From positions 382,001 to 446,000 of the forward strand of contig CANUEZ040000108.1 in NCBI GenBank assembly GCA_948099385.1: a DNA stretch of 64,000 nucleotides. Direction: 5' to 3'. This document shows positions 22,500-33,719 of the stretch, piece after piece. Position numbers and translations under genes: made by a program. The number at the start of each line of letters is the position of its first letter. The stretch's first letter is position 1. This stretch comes from Fasciola hepatica. Taxonomy: Eukaryota > Platyhelminthes > Trematoda > Plagiorchiida > Fasciolidae. Below the pieces are notes generated by a model. It was not told the DNA's origin and did no database searches. It saw only the letters and a list, made by a program, of their open reading frames with translations.

Positions 22500-23465
22500 G
22501 TTGTATACCGCCTCATATATAGAGTATTAGTTCACCTGCCGTTGTGTTGATGCTTTCATCCGCAGATCAAACGGATGACTGTAACCACGGACCTTAGAAC
22601 ATATCTACTGACGGATGAGCGAACCGGTGAAGCGAAATGCATTCAGTGGTTAACTTGAACAAAATTAATGGTTATCTATAGTGTGACATTTGATGGCAGT
22701 CTAGTACAACTTTACCCTTTCGTTTTGTAATCGGTCAGCGATGCTATTCGCGCGGCTTAAATCTATGCTAGTCACGTTACTTCAACGCTGTCTTTGCTCC
22801 CAGAAATCACTGATACAATCAATTCGAAGAACAGGGATGAAGCGGTAATTCTTTGTTGTATGGAGGTAATGTTCCATGTCCTTTCCTTGTATTTTTGCCA
22901 ATATTTCGCAAAAATCCCAATTGTTCAGTTCAGGCCATTGAAAACAGTAAACAGAGATTTTACACCTCTGTGTTTGTCTCTCTTCTGTACTGACTAGTTA
23001 GATGAGAAGTATTCGATGCTTCAAGAGGTCCATCAGGCGCTCATCAAAAATAAATCTCAAAGGGTGACCTAGATCGTGCTATCATCCGTCAAACAGTTGA
23101 TAATGCTTTCCCTATCTACTTACACCGATATTGTTTCTCTGTCCCACACGAGCAAATTGTTCGACACTTCTTTGACAACGTATTTTAATCTTTAGACCTG
23201 CTACTCTACAGGGTTTAGGTTTAACTGCGACTGGGCTTCATGGAGCGACTGAAACTGGATAGCCTTGAATTTATTAAAAGACAGAGTTCTTATCAAGAAC
23301 CATGGCCACAAATTATGGAGTGAGTGCTTGTGATCGGAATTGTTCACAGATTTTCTTGGAGTCGCAAAACCTAATCACCAGCTGCAAGTTTCCTGCTAAA
23401 GCTGGTAAACCACTGATTCCTAAGTGTGTTTCATCTAGCCCCTGTTTGTAATGTTCACTGAATTG
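22500..23465. other. gene-less stretch
   Basis: Only frames under 70 codons without paired splice sites; no repeats noticed. Confidence 0.4.
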
Positions 23466-23470
23466 GAAAT

Positions 23471-23749
23471 TCAAGTCCGATGGATGCAGGAGGAAAAGTC
23501 CGCATATTCGTACAAGTTCCCCTGACTTCTTAGTTTAATTACACCGGTTCTGATAAACCCATCGATGGTATTTTCACTGACATGTGATGTGGTTCTTATT
23601 GTAGATGAGAAGCTTTGTGTCGTGAAACCATCGATAGCCTCGCAAATGTGCTGCTGATCTCGTGGTAACCACGTGTCTTGAAGCGTATCATCTAAGAGTG
23701 CAAAGGATTCAGCCATCATGTATTTTGACGCGCGCAGATTACTGATCAA
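23471..23749 (-). CDS. open frame of 92 codons, candidate exon
   Basis: A frame with balanced composition (containing DDTLQDTWLPRDQQHICEA) ending in TGA. A weak acceptor (CATTGATCAG) sits near its start and a possible donor after CATGTCA. The product is unrecognised. Confidence 0.3.
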   Translation of the reverse strand: MISNLRASKYMMAESFALLDDTLQDTWLPRDQQHICEAIDGFTTQSFSSTIRTTSHVSENTIDGFIRTGVIKLRSQGNLYEYADFSSCIHRT

Positions 23750-24034
23750 TGGGACTCATCGGCTGCAGTGTTTTGTCGAGATCAGATGAGTCGAGACTCA
23801 AATAATACGAGACCTGTCTGGTGGTTTGTTATTTTAAAGATCTGTGCTAACTTTCCTCGTATGCCGCATACGACGAGCGGAAACGATTCCATCGTGGGTA
23901 CACTTAGTTATGATAATAATCAACAGCCAGTCAGCTAGACAACCATAATTCTGCTCGGGAAAAGTGGATAGCTTTATTATTTTATCGGCAATGGAAAAAC
24001 ATTTTCAAACTGAAAATCTATCAATAACCTCCTA

Positions 24035-24165
24035 GCAGTGGTGGAACGGTTACCATGGCTAACTTCAAGTCTTATGGTCCCGGGTTCAAGTCTTTAGATC
24101 TTTCATATCGATCACTACCCTCAGATGGGTGATTCTGATTTGTCGTGTCTCCCCCCCCCCCCCCC
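24035..24165 (+). repeat. tRNA-like SINE with a poly-C run
   Basis: A degenerate box A region (CAGTGGTGGAACGGTTACC) is followed by a box B match GGTTCAAGTCT (24083-24093), then about 60 bases of body and a run of 15 C (24151-24165). The order, tRNA-like head then body then homopolymer, is SINE-like, although a C tail is unusual and could be an independent run. Confidence 0.45.
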
Positions 24166-24169
24166 TTAA

Positions 24170-25395
24170 ATACAGTACCATTACCGAAAACGAGTAGGTA
24201 AAAGGTTCAGGTAAATTTCACAGATAACATATTTAACTACCGTTTTTCTTCTCAAATCGGCCGATGAATCTCGTTTTGCCAAACCTTGGTTTTGGAATGA
24301 ATCAAGGTGAAAACAGAACTATTTCATCAGCAGTAATTTGCCATGACATCTTTATTCCTGACATTGAAATTCAGCTTTAGATTTTCATTTCTTATTTGTC
24401 AAACAAGCACTTTAGTTCACACAACCTTAACTGGAAATCGTCTGAACAGCACTAATGTATCTTGACCTATTACGGCCACGGTACTGATTAGAAAAATCTT
24501 GGCCTCTTTTGCGAATAACACGGAGTGAAAAACCAGCTATGATTTTTACACCAGTCAAGGTTAGGTTATGTAAAGTAAGTTGTTTCTGGGGTCGGTGATT
24601 GTACGTGCATTTACAATTCACCATACAGTCATTTAGAAGTCCTAATCTTTGTTGATGTCTTTTACATCAACTTCCTTGTGAAGGGCATCAAGTGCTCTAC
24701 TTCCGTGCGGTGAACGAAAGGAGAATAAACGGGAACGTGGTTTAGACGAATGCTGCAGTGTGTAGCACCAAACTGATCGACAAGTTAGATCACCCTGTCC
24801 TCATCGGATTCTCATTTTTTCACTACCACTAATTGTGAATTAGACAAGGCAGGATTATTTGCAAAACGCCTCATTGCACGTCAAAAATACTCTTTTGTCC
24901 TCACGGTTGCAATTCATCGAGTGATGACTTTAGGAAATTGACCGTCTCCTTGCGTGTTATGATGGTGTTAGTCAAACTGTCATCAGTGCCCATTTATGAC
25001 CTGGGATTTCCGGGTAAGAATGCTACGCCCATCGGTCAACAGCTCCCACTGGTTTTCACCGATCACCCGTATCTGCGGTGCTAAAATACTGTAGAAAAAT
25101 GTGCATAATGAAAGGAAGTAAATTGGGGAATATAAATTAGGAGTTGGTTCACGTGACTGCCAAACCCAATGCAAAAGAAATATTTGCACACTTCTGGCCA
25201 GAGATTCAGTCCAGCTTGTCTATATAGCCGGTGTCGGCCTGGTATAATGTGACTTCATTGCATAGGTTGAACTTGATGAGAAAAACGTACCAGAAAAGCT
25301 GCTGTTTAACAGAGGGTGTTAATTACCAGGGATGATTCCCTAGGCGAAACTCTAAAGCTCGTTAGGCTGAAGTGGTTCGAACATGGGTTGCACAT
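24170..25395. other. gene-less stretch
   Basis: The frame 24427-24624 (minus) contains a strong acceptor (CAAGATTTTTCTAATCAG), but the blocks on either side do not join in phase. Nothing else is supported. Confidence 0.35.
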
Positions 25396-25399
25396 GTAC

Positions 25400-25467
25400 C
25401 TGGACAGAATTCCTCGGTATGCTACGCTCAACGAGGCGGGTATGGGTAAGTAGAACTATAAGGGTAA
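25400..25467 (-). CDS. short exon with strong splice sites
   Basis: A very strong acceptor (CTCTCTCATTTATCACCTATTAG) precedes 25467 and a consensus donor CAG|GTACATG follows 25400. Only one frame is open over the 68 bases (two leftover bases, then 22 codons, phase 0 exit; contains THTRLVERSIPRN). Product unknown; the splice sites are the evidence. Confidence 0.4.
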
Positions 25468-25829
25468 CTAATAGGTGATAAATGAGAGAGTTATTGAAAA
25501 GTTCGGGCGCCAGATAGATCAACCACTCAGCGTAAAAGTACATTTGGGAATTTGAAAATATGTCGCATCAGTGGCTGTCTTGTATTCACATGATTCATTC
25601 CAACTTGAGACGATTAGTTGTAGTTCTGTTCCGATATTTTTATACGCTGTTTTAGTATAACCTGGGATCAAGGTTCTTGCTATTGTCACAAAGAAAGCCG
25701 GGCGAGTAAGCCGTGCTTATATTTGACGAACCAGACAGATCGAATTGATAGAACATGTACAACTGTTCATATAGTTAGATTTCCAGACCGAGCTATAGTA
25801 ACACCTATCCTTTGGCTGCTTGAGTAGAT

Positions 25830-26150
25830 CACTTCTGTTCTGGCCAGGTAACTGAAGCCATAAGGCTGACTCTTTTTTGCACCTGTTCCGTTCGGTTGGT
25901 CCGACTGCTCCAGTCGACAGCCTAATCCGTATCCCCTCACATGGGCTACTGTGCTGGTTGGCTGAGATGTCTCTGAGTTCCATCTACGAACGTACATGCG
26001 TCTTTTGTTTTTCACTGGATCTTTCCAACGTATTCACCGTCTGTCCTTTGGTGAGTGACTCGGTCGACCTGATCGGTTTGATACTTGTCTCTTTCTGTTG
26101 TTACAGGATTCCCCCGCTACAGGGTGTGGCGACAACCAGGGTTGCTGAAG
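25830..26150 (+). repeat. dispersed repeat, copy 1
   Basis: Aligns with 59985-60300 in the same orientation: TTCGGTTGGTCCGACTG is shared nearly exactly, followed by matching CAGT-GAC blocks, a CACCTGGGCTA-like block and TGCTGGTTG. On the minus strand both copies stay open in the same register (shared QSDQP, PTS/PAT-S-x-(V/I)-A-x-V). That points to a mobile-element frame rather than a structural repeat. Confidence 0.6.
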
Positions 26151-26199
26151 AAATGAAGGGCCATTGGTTGCTAGAGCTGAAGTGAACCAGTAGTTGAGA

Positions 26200-27125
26200 A
26201 TCATTTCAGTATCCGTCAAGTCATTTTATTGCCAGCAATAGTTCATTGATAGAATCTATGCTACGCACGCTTTTGCCTGCTGTGAAAATGATTCAGACTG
26301 ACACTGTCACTTCATAGACAAATATTCAAAACTTTAACTTCCATGAACTACTGAGTTTGCTGAATGCATTTTACAAATGCAGCACAAATATATTTTAAAA
26401 TCAAACTTTTTAAATATAAGCATCACTATTAGTAGTGCAAATATTGCAGGGCTTTTACGGGACTCTTATTCTACATTTTTGTTAACAGATATACTGAACG
26501 ACAAAATAAAAAGAAATATTACTCCAGTCAGCTGTGGTTCTAGAACATTTAACTTCCAACTTATCCCAGAATCTGGCACGTGATTCAGCTACAGTCCTAA
26601 CTGTACAAATGAATGTAAGAGACAGATAAGATACCGATGTAAATCTGAGCCTAACTATACCGTGGAGACCTGGAAGAAGTACGAATTTGGTATAATCACC
26701 GCGTAACCGGTCTGGTATATCATAAAGTACTTTGATTACATACCGTTAGTCCAATTTTAGCTAATTAAACCAGTGATTACAGTCAAACAACCCTGAAAAT
26801 AAATACCTTTATTTTCTTCGGTTCTTCACATTCATCTTTGTGGGCCATAAAATCGGTTCTTGTGGTCTGGTCGTTAGAAAACCCCGAACATTTTTGGTTT
26901 ATATGGTAACCTGAGGACACACAAACTGATTAAAACAAGCATGCCATAATATATTTATTGTGTAATAAAAAGGTTGCTTGGATTAAATTTTGAAAAGTGT
27001 ACTGTTCTTAGCACCAACGTTTCGGGTACTGTGGTTATACTTTCTGAGGTCAGTTACTTTCAGCGTAAAACTTCCTTGAGAAAGATTACCCGTGGTAATC
27101 TAAAAGCTGGCAAATTATAACATTT
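26200..27125. other. gene-less stretch
   Basis: AT-rich; the frame 26377-26583 (plus) is not flanked by good splice sites. Nothing else is supported. Confidence 0.4.
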
Positions 27126-27127
27126 AC

Positions 27128-27331
27128 CAACGACATCGCGTTATAGTCATAATAACTTCCACAATAAAAATACCACGGCGCATCGATTTTTCGATTTACT
27201 CCTTTCGTTGGTTTTATAAGTTGTTTCTCTGAACCATGCCCTATTACAAGTCTGTCACGTATGCCAAGTATCCGACCCATTTTATCGCAGATTATTATCC
27301 ATCTATCCGTGACAAACCACACCGTAGCTAT
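27128..27331 (-). CDS. 68-codon exon, unrecognised
   Basis: Preceded by TTCAAATTGATCCAG and ended by TTG|GTAAATG. The single open frame spans the whole 204 bases exactly in phase 0 at both ends. It alternates beta-strand-like hydrophobics (TVWFVTDRWIIICDKMGR) with basic loops and ends in a Tyr/Trp-rich part (APWYFYCGSYYDY). It looks like a folded domain, but I cannot name it. It may be the 3' continuation of the model at 28605-29018, although the exit phase of that model would require an additional exon. Confidence 0.45.
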
Positions 27332-28604
27332 CTGGATCAATTTGAATAGTCCACAACAATAACACAGACGATACTTGTGTATAAATTCCTGAGCTACTGA
27401 GCAGAAGTCACGCGGTTAACAAAGCGAAGTATATTGAGGCGCCTCAAATTTTCAACTAAACCTCTCAAACAGTGCTCAGTTTTGACCCACTTTATTCCCC
27501 ATAGGCGTGGCAAATAAGAATGGTAAATCTACCCAGGACCTACAAATTGCTCTGGTAATCAATGTTCAGTTGGACCAACAAGATGCGGTAATCTTGCTTC
27601 CACGTCACCCTTATTTTTGCTAGAAACAGCCATCATTCTTCAAATCCTTTAGTGAATTTAAGTTGGCCTGTGACCAAGTGCCAGTAACATGAGAAGTCAC
27701 AATCCTTGTTGACTTTTTGTATTCATAAAGTTGCCGTTCTTCTTTTTTTCAGATAAGGTAAAGCGTGCATGATATACTTATTCTACACTGGCAAACCAGA
27801 TCGCTTCGTTGCCAACGCTATTCAGAATAAGGAGTCATTTTTCCCAGCCACTTGATTTTTCCCAGACTGTGCTTTCCTATTCAAGAAGTTGGCTGACAAG
27901 GGATGCTTGACATCCACAAACAATGTGAAGTCCCCAATCATCGGATGATATTTCAGACTATGTCGCCATGGAAAAACCAATCAGCCCTAGAAAAAAACAA
28001 AAAAGATATAATGGTGGTTTTCGTACTTTCATTTGTATTGTATTGTATCGCGTGGCATGGGAGAAAGAAAATGTAACACAACACAAGCTAGTTCAACATT
28101 TTTGTGCCTCTTTTCAGCCGCACTCACACTGTTGTGTGAAGCTTATTCCAGGAGAATGATGAATCAGTAGAAATCAAAAACCGTCTACTAAACAACTTTT
28201 TTCGAGTCTCAATGACCACCATTCACAGTCAGAATGGTAAACAGGGAAGACGGGAATCAAGCTTGTTGATCAGAAGCACAGCGGTAGTCCTACCAAGGCT
28301 AGGCCAAAGTAGCCACAAGGTTCAAGTTATGGTGTCGAATTACCACGGCCCGGACGAATCGCAATAATCGCCCAGTCTCCAACGGGCTCATCGGCGGGAA
28401 AGTTCGATTTAGACTGGCACGTATATTTTATAGTTAAGTGAATTGCACGTATTGGAGCTTGAAGAAGACAAGACAGATGCTGACATTATGATAGACAGTC
28501 GTATTTGCTCCGGAAAGTGCCCCCGAGAAAATAAAAGCAAGAGGACCCGAATAAAGAGCCCAACTTGTCAGTGTTGGATTCCGCAATTATTCCCCTCTTT
28601 TCAC

Positions 28605-29018
28605 CGAGAATGACTAATTGGTGACCCCTGACGTCCGCATGGACTGTGCCAGGCTGAGTGTTTTCGATGTTCGTCGATTCAGCTTTGTTCTGAAAGAACT
28701 TTTCAATAATTGTACACGCACAGCTGAATTTGACCTCCACTGTGATAACACTTTTTCTTATTCTCATTATTAGCGAACTTTCAAATAAACTGTACTGATC
28801 TGTCTCCTCACCTGAAAATGTTATGCAATTTTACCGTATACTACTCATACACAACAGAGTCTGCATACCTAATGATTCTAAGTAGTCCAAATATTCGGAA
28901 AACATTTCACCCAAGTAAATCATTTGCCTTATGACATTACTGCCATGCCGCTGAAAAATACCTTTCCCGGTCTGCTGATAGAGAGTGAAGTATGTGTGAT
29001 TATGCGACCGAGCAAATT
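28605..29018 (-). CDS. two-exon segment of an unrecognised protein
   Basis: Exon 29018-28869 (150 nt, 49 full codons) lies between acceptor CGCTTGTGATTCCAG and donor TTAG|GTATGC. It reads clearly protein-like (containing FQRHGSNVIRQMIYLGEMFS, then EYLDYLESL). It exits with one base and joins in phase to exon 28739-28605, which begins after TGTTATCACAG and contains KFSCACTIIEKFFQNKAEST. That exon ends at CTCG|GTGAAA; if this donor is not used the frame continues to a stop at 28486. Intron length is 129 nt. The first exon is helix-rich and the second carries two close cysteines. No family recognised. Confidence 0.5.
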
Positions 29019-29286
29019 CTGGAATCACAAGCGATTAACCTAACCACTTTCTTTTCTAGACGCAAACGAACGCACAGAGAAGAGCATCACACGCGATGCA
29101 CATTCTCACCTCACAAATCGAAGTTTTTCAACCCCATTTAATGGTCTTGCTCCTGTGTGCAAACTTACTAATATGCTACCACACAAAACAAACTGGGCCA
29201 TAGAAATAAAATGAGTCTGAGGTCATTTTAGTTGGAAGCATATATTCCTTAGGGATGAATAAAGTGTAGAAAAATAAGGGGGAAAG

Positions 29287-29742
29287 TTGGACGGCTATCC
29301 AGTCAGTCCAATTCTTTTTAGTTATTTATGCTACCTGATAAAACCCTACTTAGATCTTTATCGTCGGCGGAAGGAAAATCGGTTTGAATCTAACTTATCC
29401 CCATCTTGGCTACACATCATTTTCACTCAGGGTTGTCATTTGCAATGGTTCCGTAAAAGCGATATCAGTGGAAGCAGTTCGGGCGAAGTGCTGATGCACT
29501 GTCATGTGCCGGAAAACCCGAAACTTAATTTAGTGTTGACTAGAAACGCTGCTGGTAAGATGTTCAATGCTATCACTGTCGATCTGCCTAATTTGATTGC
29601 CACAATTAATAACAGAGCACTACTTACGAGTAGATTAGCAACCGACAAGAATTATGCATTCCAGAGCGAACAAACATGTGATGAAGTCACATGGACAGAG
29701 CTGAAATTGCTAAAAAGCGCATACGGACATGGACAAAGTTAA
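29287..29742 (+). CDS. 151-codon frame containing a well-flanked exon
   Basis: The core, 29431-29554, has an excellent acceptor (CATTTTCACTCAG) and donor (GCTGCTG|GTAAGATG) and reads in phase 0 with two cysteines (GCHLQWFRKSD, then VLMHCHV). A second acceptor at GTAGATTAG would resume the same frame at 29639 after an 84-nt intron, a multiple of three, so the frame stays open with or without splicing and ends at TAA 29742. The product is not recognised; the spacing of Cys, Trp and a second Cys is immunoglobulin-like only in the loosest sense. Confidence 0.45.
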   Translation: MDGYPVSPILFSYLCYLIKPYLDLYRRRKENRFESNLSPSWLHIIFTQGCHLQWFRKSDISGSSSGEVLMHCHVPENPKLNLVLTRNAAGKMFNAITVDLPNLIATINNRALLTSRLATDKNYAFQSEQTCDEVTWTELKLLKSAYGHGQS

Positions 29743-29986
29743 AGAACCTTTCATACTATCTACTTAGTTCATTTGATACAATATTATAAGACCCGTAGGG
29801 ATGGCAGCCTAGGTAGTAGTAATAATTTCTCGAAAAAAGACTGACCCCTTGAAAGAGTCAAGTAAAAATTCGGCCGGTAACTTCACCTGGTTGACACTGA
29901 AGAGAATGCGTGCCCAAATTAAGATGGACCGATAAGAGTGAATAAGGCTTAGCGACATAGTAATAATTCACGACTCACTCACTCAC

Positions 29987-30180
29987 TCTTTGGAAGTGCC
30001 GAAGCAGCGTGCATATTCCAAATCGACGTCATTTTGTTTCATCTTTGTCTTATTAATTCCGGTATCTGTACACATCTTCCTTATGGTGGATGCGTTTCCC
30101 TTAACCGAATCATGGCTGATAACGCGACAGTAAGCAAGAAAAGCGGCTTTGAGATCGTTGGAATCACCACCGCTAGCCAT
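29987..30180 (-). CDS. first exon of a p25-alpha (TPPP-like) protein
   Basis: ATG at 30180 opens 64 codons ending in phase 2 at AAAGA|GTGAGT, a strong donor. The sequence matches the N-terminal half of the p25-alpha domain of tubulin polymerization-promoting proteins. A short leader (MASGGDSNDLK) is followed by FLAYC, the IRKMCTDTGI segment corresponding to the family K-(L/M)-C-(K/T)-D motif, and NDVDLEYAR corresponding to the (T/N)-DVD-hydrophobic-(F/Y)-(S/A)-(K/R) motif. Short, divergent family members of this kind are common in parasitic flatworms, where they act in microtubule organisation. The second exon, expected to carry the I-x-F-x-x-F motif, was not found within the window. Confidence 0.62.
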
Positions 30181-30309
30181 TTTGGTTTTCGTCGAAAGAC
30201 CGACGCAGCTATAAGCTACAGAGTAACTGAAAGTTTTCGTAACAAAAACTGTTTTGGTGCTGATTCTGGTTTTCCAAACTCATGCGAATTTTCGTGTACT
30301 TAAAGGCAG

Positions 30310-32340
30310 TAGTGAAAAGAGATGCGTAGCTCTTTTTGATTTCTCTCATTGGAATGACAGCTCATATTCACAAACACCCTCACGTTTTCTTGCGCATGCA
30401 GACACGTTTCTATTCAAATGCGTATACGCAGACTGTGGAGCATACATCTATTTGTGACAGTGTTCTTCTTGTCAGATTGTGAGGACTAATTCTAGAGACA
30501 GCAAGCATGAAAAATATGCTCAGTCATACTAGGAAGGCTGATATGCTTTTACTCTTTGCTTGACGAGTCCTATTCCTTAATTTTTATCGTTTCAGTCATG
30601 TGAGCCTTGAGATGCGAATTCGGATATTTATTGTATTCCCTCACGCGCAAGGAAGTTTACTCGATATTTTTGTAAGTGGATTCAGAAAACACAGGATGCA
30701 AGATTGCGCTTCTTTGACTGGATGAGAGTCGTGCACCCACATACACACATACGTATATGCACACAAACATACATACATACACAAATAGGTACAAACGCAT
30801 ACACGTACATACAAGCACTGATTCAGCAATAGAAGTCCCAATTCTTTCGATGAGAAAATGAGCCAGATTTTGGAGAGAGAGAGAGAGAGAGGGGTGTTGG
30901 CGCAAAAGAACATCTCACATCTGACTATATTTAGTCAGCCGGTAAGTGCATTGATTCAAGTTTTCACTGAACAAGAATACGTACTAGGGTTTTCAATTAC
31001 AGTAAATAACTTCATATAAACTTTGACGGGTCAAAGATACTCAGGATTACCAAAAGAGCACAAAGCACTTCGCATCACTTTTTCACTGAGATAGTTTTGA
31101 TGGTAAAGGACAGTGGTTCATGGTTTTATCCTCGAGACAGTTTCGTTTCAGCTCATCGTCATACTTTCTGCCGAACAGTGCACGGTTTGGGTAGGTTCAT
31201 GCAAGTGAGATCGGCTAAATAATGAAAACAAATGGAAAGACTCGATGAAGTGAGGGCAGGTTGAGACGAAGCGACTGGTTATTCTAATCCAGCTGACTCT
31301 GCTCGGCGTTGCAGCTAACCGATTCAGCCTAACGACTTCGGAATTGGACAGACCAACACCGAAAGAAAGACATGTATGAAAACTGAACGTTCAAGTATCG
31401 CAATGCTATCACCTGTTACGACTCTATTTTCTTTTTGTATCAGTTAATTCGCGGACTTTGTCCTTTGTATGCCTTGCAAGTTACACCACAAACATATCAC
31501 TGCAAGACGGCACATGTATTTTATTCCGAAAATGTCAACATTAAATATATCTCAGTGAAAAAGTTTACAAAGAACGACTGTTCATTTGTTCACATCATTC
31601 TTTGGTTACCTTGACTACAGTGGCGTCCGATAAATCGTTCAAAGAGTCACCAGAGAAAATTTCTATTTGACTGAATATGTGATCAATGATGCTTCACGGA
31701 TTTTCACACAGTCAGCATCATCCTGCATATCTGATTCATTTCGTTTCGTACATTTACTGCTTTGTATGTCTGTTGATTTCTGTCGGTAGTGCCATCTATC
31801 GGACTGCTGATTGTCCAAGAGCATGTGACACATTTATATCATTTACTCTCGGTACTTGAAACCTGATAGCTGATTGTGTATGTATCCTATATACATTTTT
31901 ATACTACAAAACTTCTGTACATAGTACAATAAAGAGAACAATACATTCGGTTACCGGTTCCTTCGTAACAGTACTCACGATAGTCACGGCAACTAATCAA
32001 GATGCTTTCAAACAAATTGATGCTTGTGTATTGTTTCGATGTACCTGCCTGTACAAATGTTATATATTGCAAAATTAAAAAGCAATAAATCCAACTGCGA
32101 TTTCGACCATATTCTGACTTGATCTCACAAGGTGCAACCAGTACAATTAGCTTGAACTGGAATCGGCAAATCATGACTAGGACATTTGTGGTAACTTGGC
32201 GAGCGATGGCAAAGCAATTTACTGTCATGTTTGATTGGATGGTGATTTGAATCAACTTGTCTAATCTGTTACTGGGTGAAGTTAAATAATTAGATATATA
32301 CGTTAGTATTGTTAACCCTACTACCAGATATTAATACAAC
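30310..32340. other. gene-less stretch with simple repeats
   Basis: Contains an A-C-A-T/CA-rich microsatellite (30739-30811), a GA run (30872-30894) and one copy of a small dispersed repeat (31262-31362). Frames 30641-30913 are repeat artefacts. The frame 31899-32255 (minus, 118 codons) is hydrophobic and lacks splice support. Confidence 0.5.
31262..31362 (+). repeat. small dispersed repeat, copy 1
   Basis: Shares CTCTGCTCGGC, a CTAACG block, CGG and an ACAG..CAACAC block in the same order with 63695-63760. The copy here has an insertion between the blocks. Alignment by eye only. Confidence 0.35.
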
Positions 32341-32347
32341 TGAATGA

Positions 32348-32824
32348 TTGCGTCATTTCAGAGTACCCTCTCGTCCTCCGCGTGTCACGTCCAACTGTCT
32401 CAACGGCGGCTGCATATTCAGGGTAGACACCTCGATTCGAGTAGTTCTTAACATGACGATATATCTTGTTTTCCTACCAACAATGAAAGAAAACAGACCT
32501 CATTTTAGAAACTGGTCGCAATGGTATCTACTGGGCACTTACGATGGTGAATCTGTATTAACTCGAGAGAAAACATGGGCAAAATTAGCTTTACATTCGA
32601 CATCTATCAGATCCCGCCTCATACAGAGTTTAGAGGGAATAAAACAAATATGTACCAGCATACGTCTTTTGGGGTGTTAAGGACTTTGTATTGCATGAAT
32701 GGTCAGAAAATTGAGTGGATACTCTTCATTGAACAGTCCACAAATGAACCCCAGTGACGATATAACAAAGACGTGTACAAGCAAAAAGGTGACTGGACAG
32801 AGGATTATCGCGTACACATACCTG
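32348..32824 (+). CDS. candidate coding region ending at a strong donor
   Basis: The region ends at ACCTG|GTGAGTGG (32824), a very good donor. The frame just before it (KDVYKQKGDWTEDYRVHIP) is coding-like, as is the frame 32575-32757 (containing TEFRGNKTNMYQHTSFG). The two are in register but separated by a TGA at 32755-32757, so either an intron removes it or one block is chance. The overlapping frame 32348-32680 is an alternative. Confidence 0.3.
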
Positions 32825-32910
32825 GTGAGTGGCAATAATCGTGAAACCGGTCTTGTGCTTCTGGAGAATTTCTGCCCACCCGTTTACATATTACTTATTA
32901 TCAGTATATC

Positions 32911-32948
32911 TTTATATATATATATATATCTTTATATATATATATATG
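32911..32948. repeat. TA-rich microsatellite
   Basis: Two TA dinucleotide runs separated by CTT, followed by an imperfect ATG/CAT-rich tract to about 33000. Confidence 0.8.
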
Positions 32949-33418
32949 TAATATGTATACATGCATACATGTGTGCATGTATGTACGCATGCGAATATTC
33001 ATCTTCGAATATACATGCAGATAAACACGCTAATGCTGTTATGAGTGGGAGAAAACACGATCCCGGATGTCACTTACGTTTCAATGGTCCTTTTTTCTTG
33101 AATATGATTCCGCTTTGATGAATAAAATTAGGTCCTTAATAGCAGGTGTTTCATTTATACTCCCTCGTTGGATCGCAGTTACGTGAACAAAAGGCACCTT
33201 TTTCCTGTTTAGCAACTCAACTGTCCGGCAAAATGAAAGACATAAAGCAACGTGAGAAAATCCACCTTTCTTAGGCAAAGATCAAAAAGCAAGAGATAAT
33301 AGGAAACATGAGGTTATGTTTTTGAAGTAGAATGTCAGGGTATTTTAAGATGTTTTTTCCATACCTTGGGTGTTCTGAGAATTCAAGTTCCTCACAATAG
33401 ATCAGTTCAATGAGAGAT

Positions 33419-33703
33419 CTATTGATCACCCACAGAAAACTGTAATTGACAGCGGACTATTTTTTCACCAGCTATTTTACTCTCATTCATCGATATTTTC
33501 GTTAATTTTGTTTGTCCGACCCCGGAGAGCACAGCCATGGTGGTGCTGGTGGTGATGTTAATGTTGGTTTCAGGGGTGGTTGTGCCGAGATTAGCGGTTC
33601 CCGTGAACTTAACCAACACGAGTGACAAAGATGAGGCTGGGTAAGCCCTTTTCATTTTCAAAAGGCCAGCAATACGCAGCGTAGAGAAGTTTTCCCGCTT
33701 CAC
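33419..33703 (-). CDS. Thr-rich open frame, candidate exon
   Basis: A 94-codon frame that includes a Thr/Asn-rich run (TTTPETNINITTSTT). An internal acceptor (GGGCTTACCCAG) and a donor TAGCTG|GTGAAA would define an exon of about 165 bases. Read from an internal ATG (about 33655) the start is signal-peptide-like (MKRAYPASSLSLVLV), so a small secreted Thr-rich product is possible. Trinucleotide (ACC) bias could also explain the Thr run. Confidence 0.3.
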   Translation of the reverse strand: MKRENFSTLRIAGLLKMKRAYPASSLSLVLVKFTGTANLGTTTPETNINITTSTTMAVLSGVGQTKLTKISMNESKIAGEKIVRCQLQFSVGDQ

Positions 33704-33719
33704 GTCCGTTGTTTACATA

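Noticed and set aside
25200..25300. Minus-strand block ending DTGYIDKLD, considered as the missing TPPP C-terminus.
   Set aside because: The upstream residues do not resemble the p25-alpha family and no in-phase link to 29987 was found.
30641..30913. Cys/Val/Tyr-rich frames on the minus strand.
   Set aside because: They are produced by the CA/CATA and GA microsatellites.
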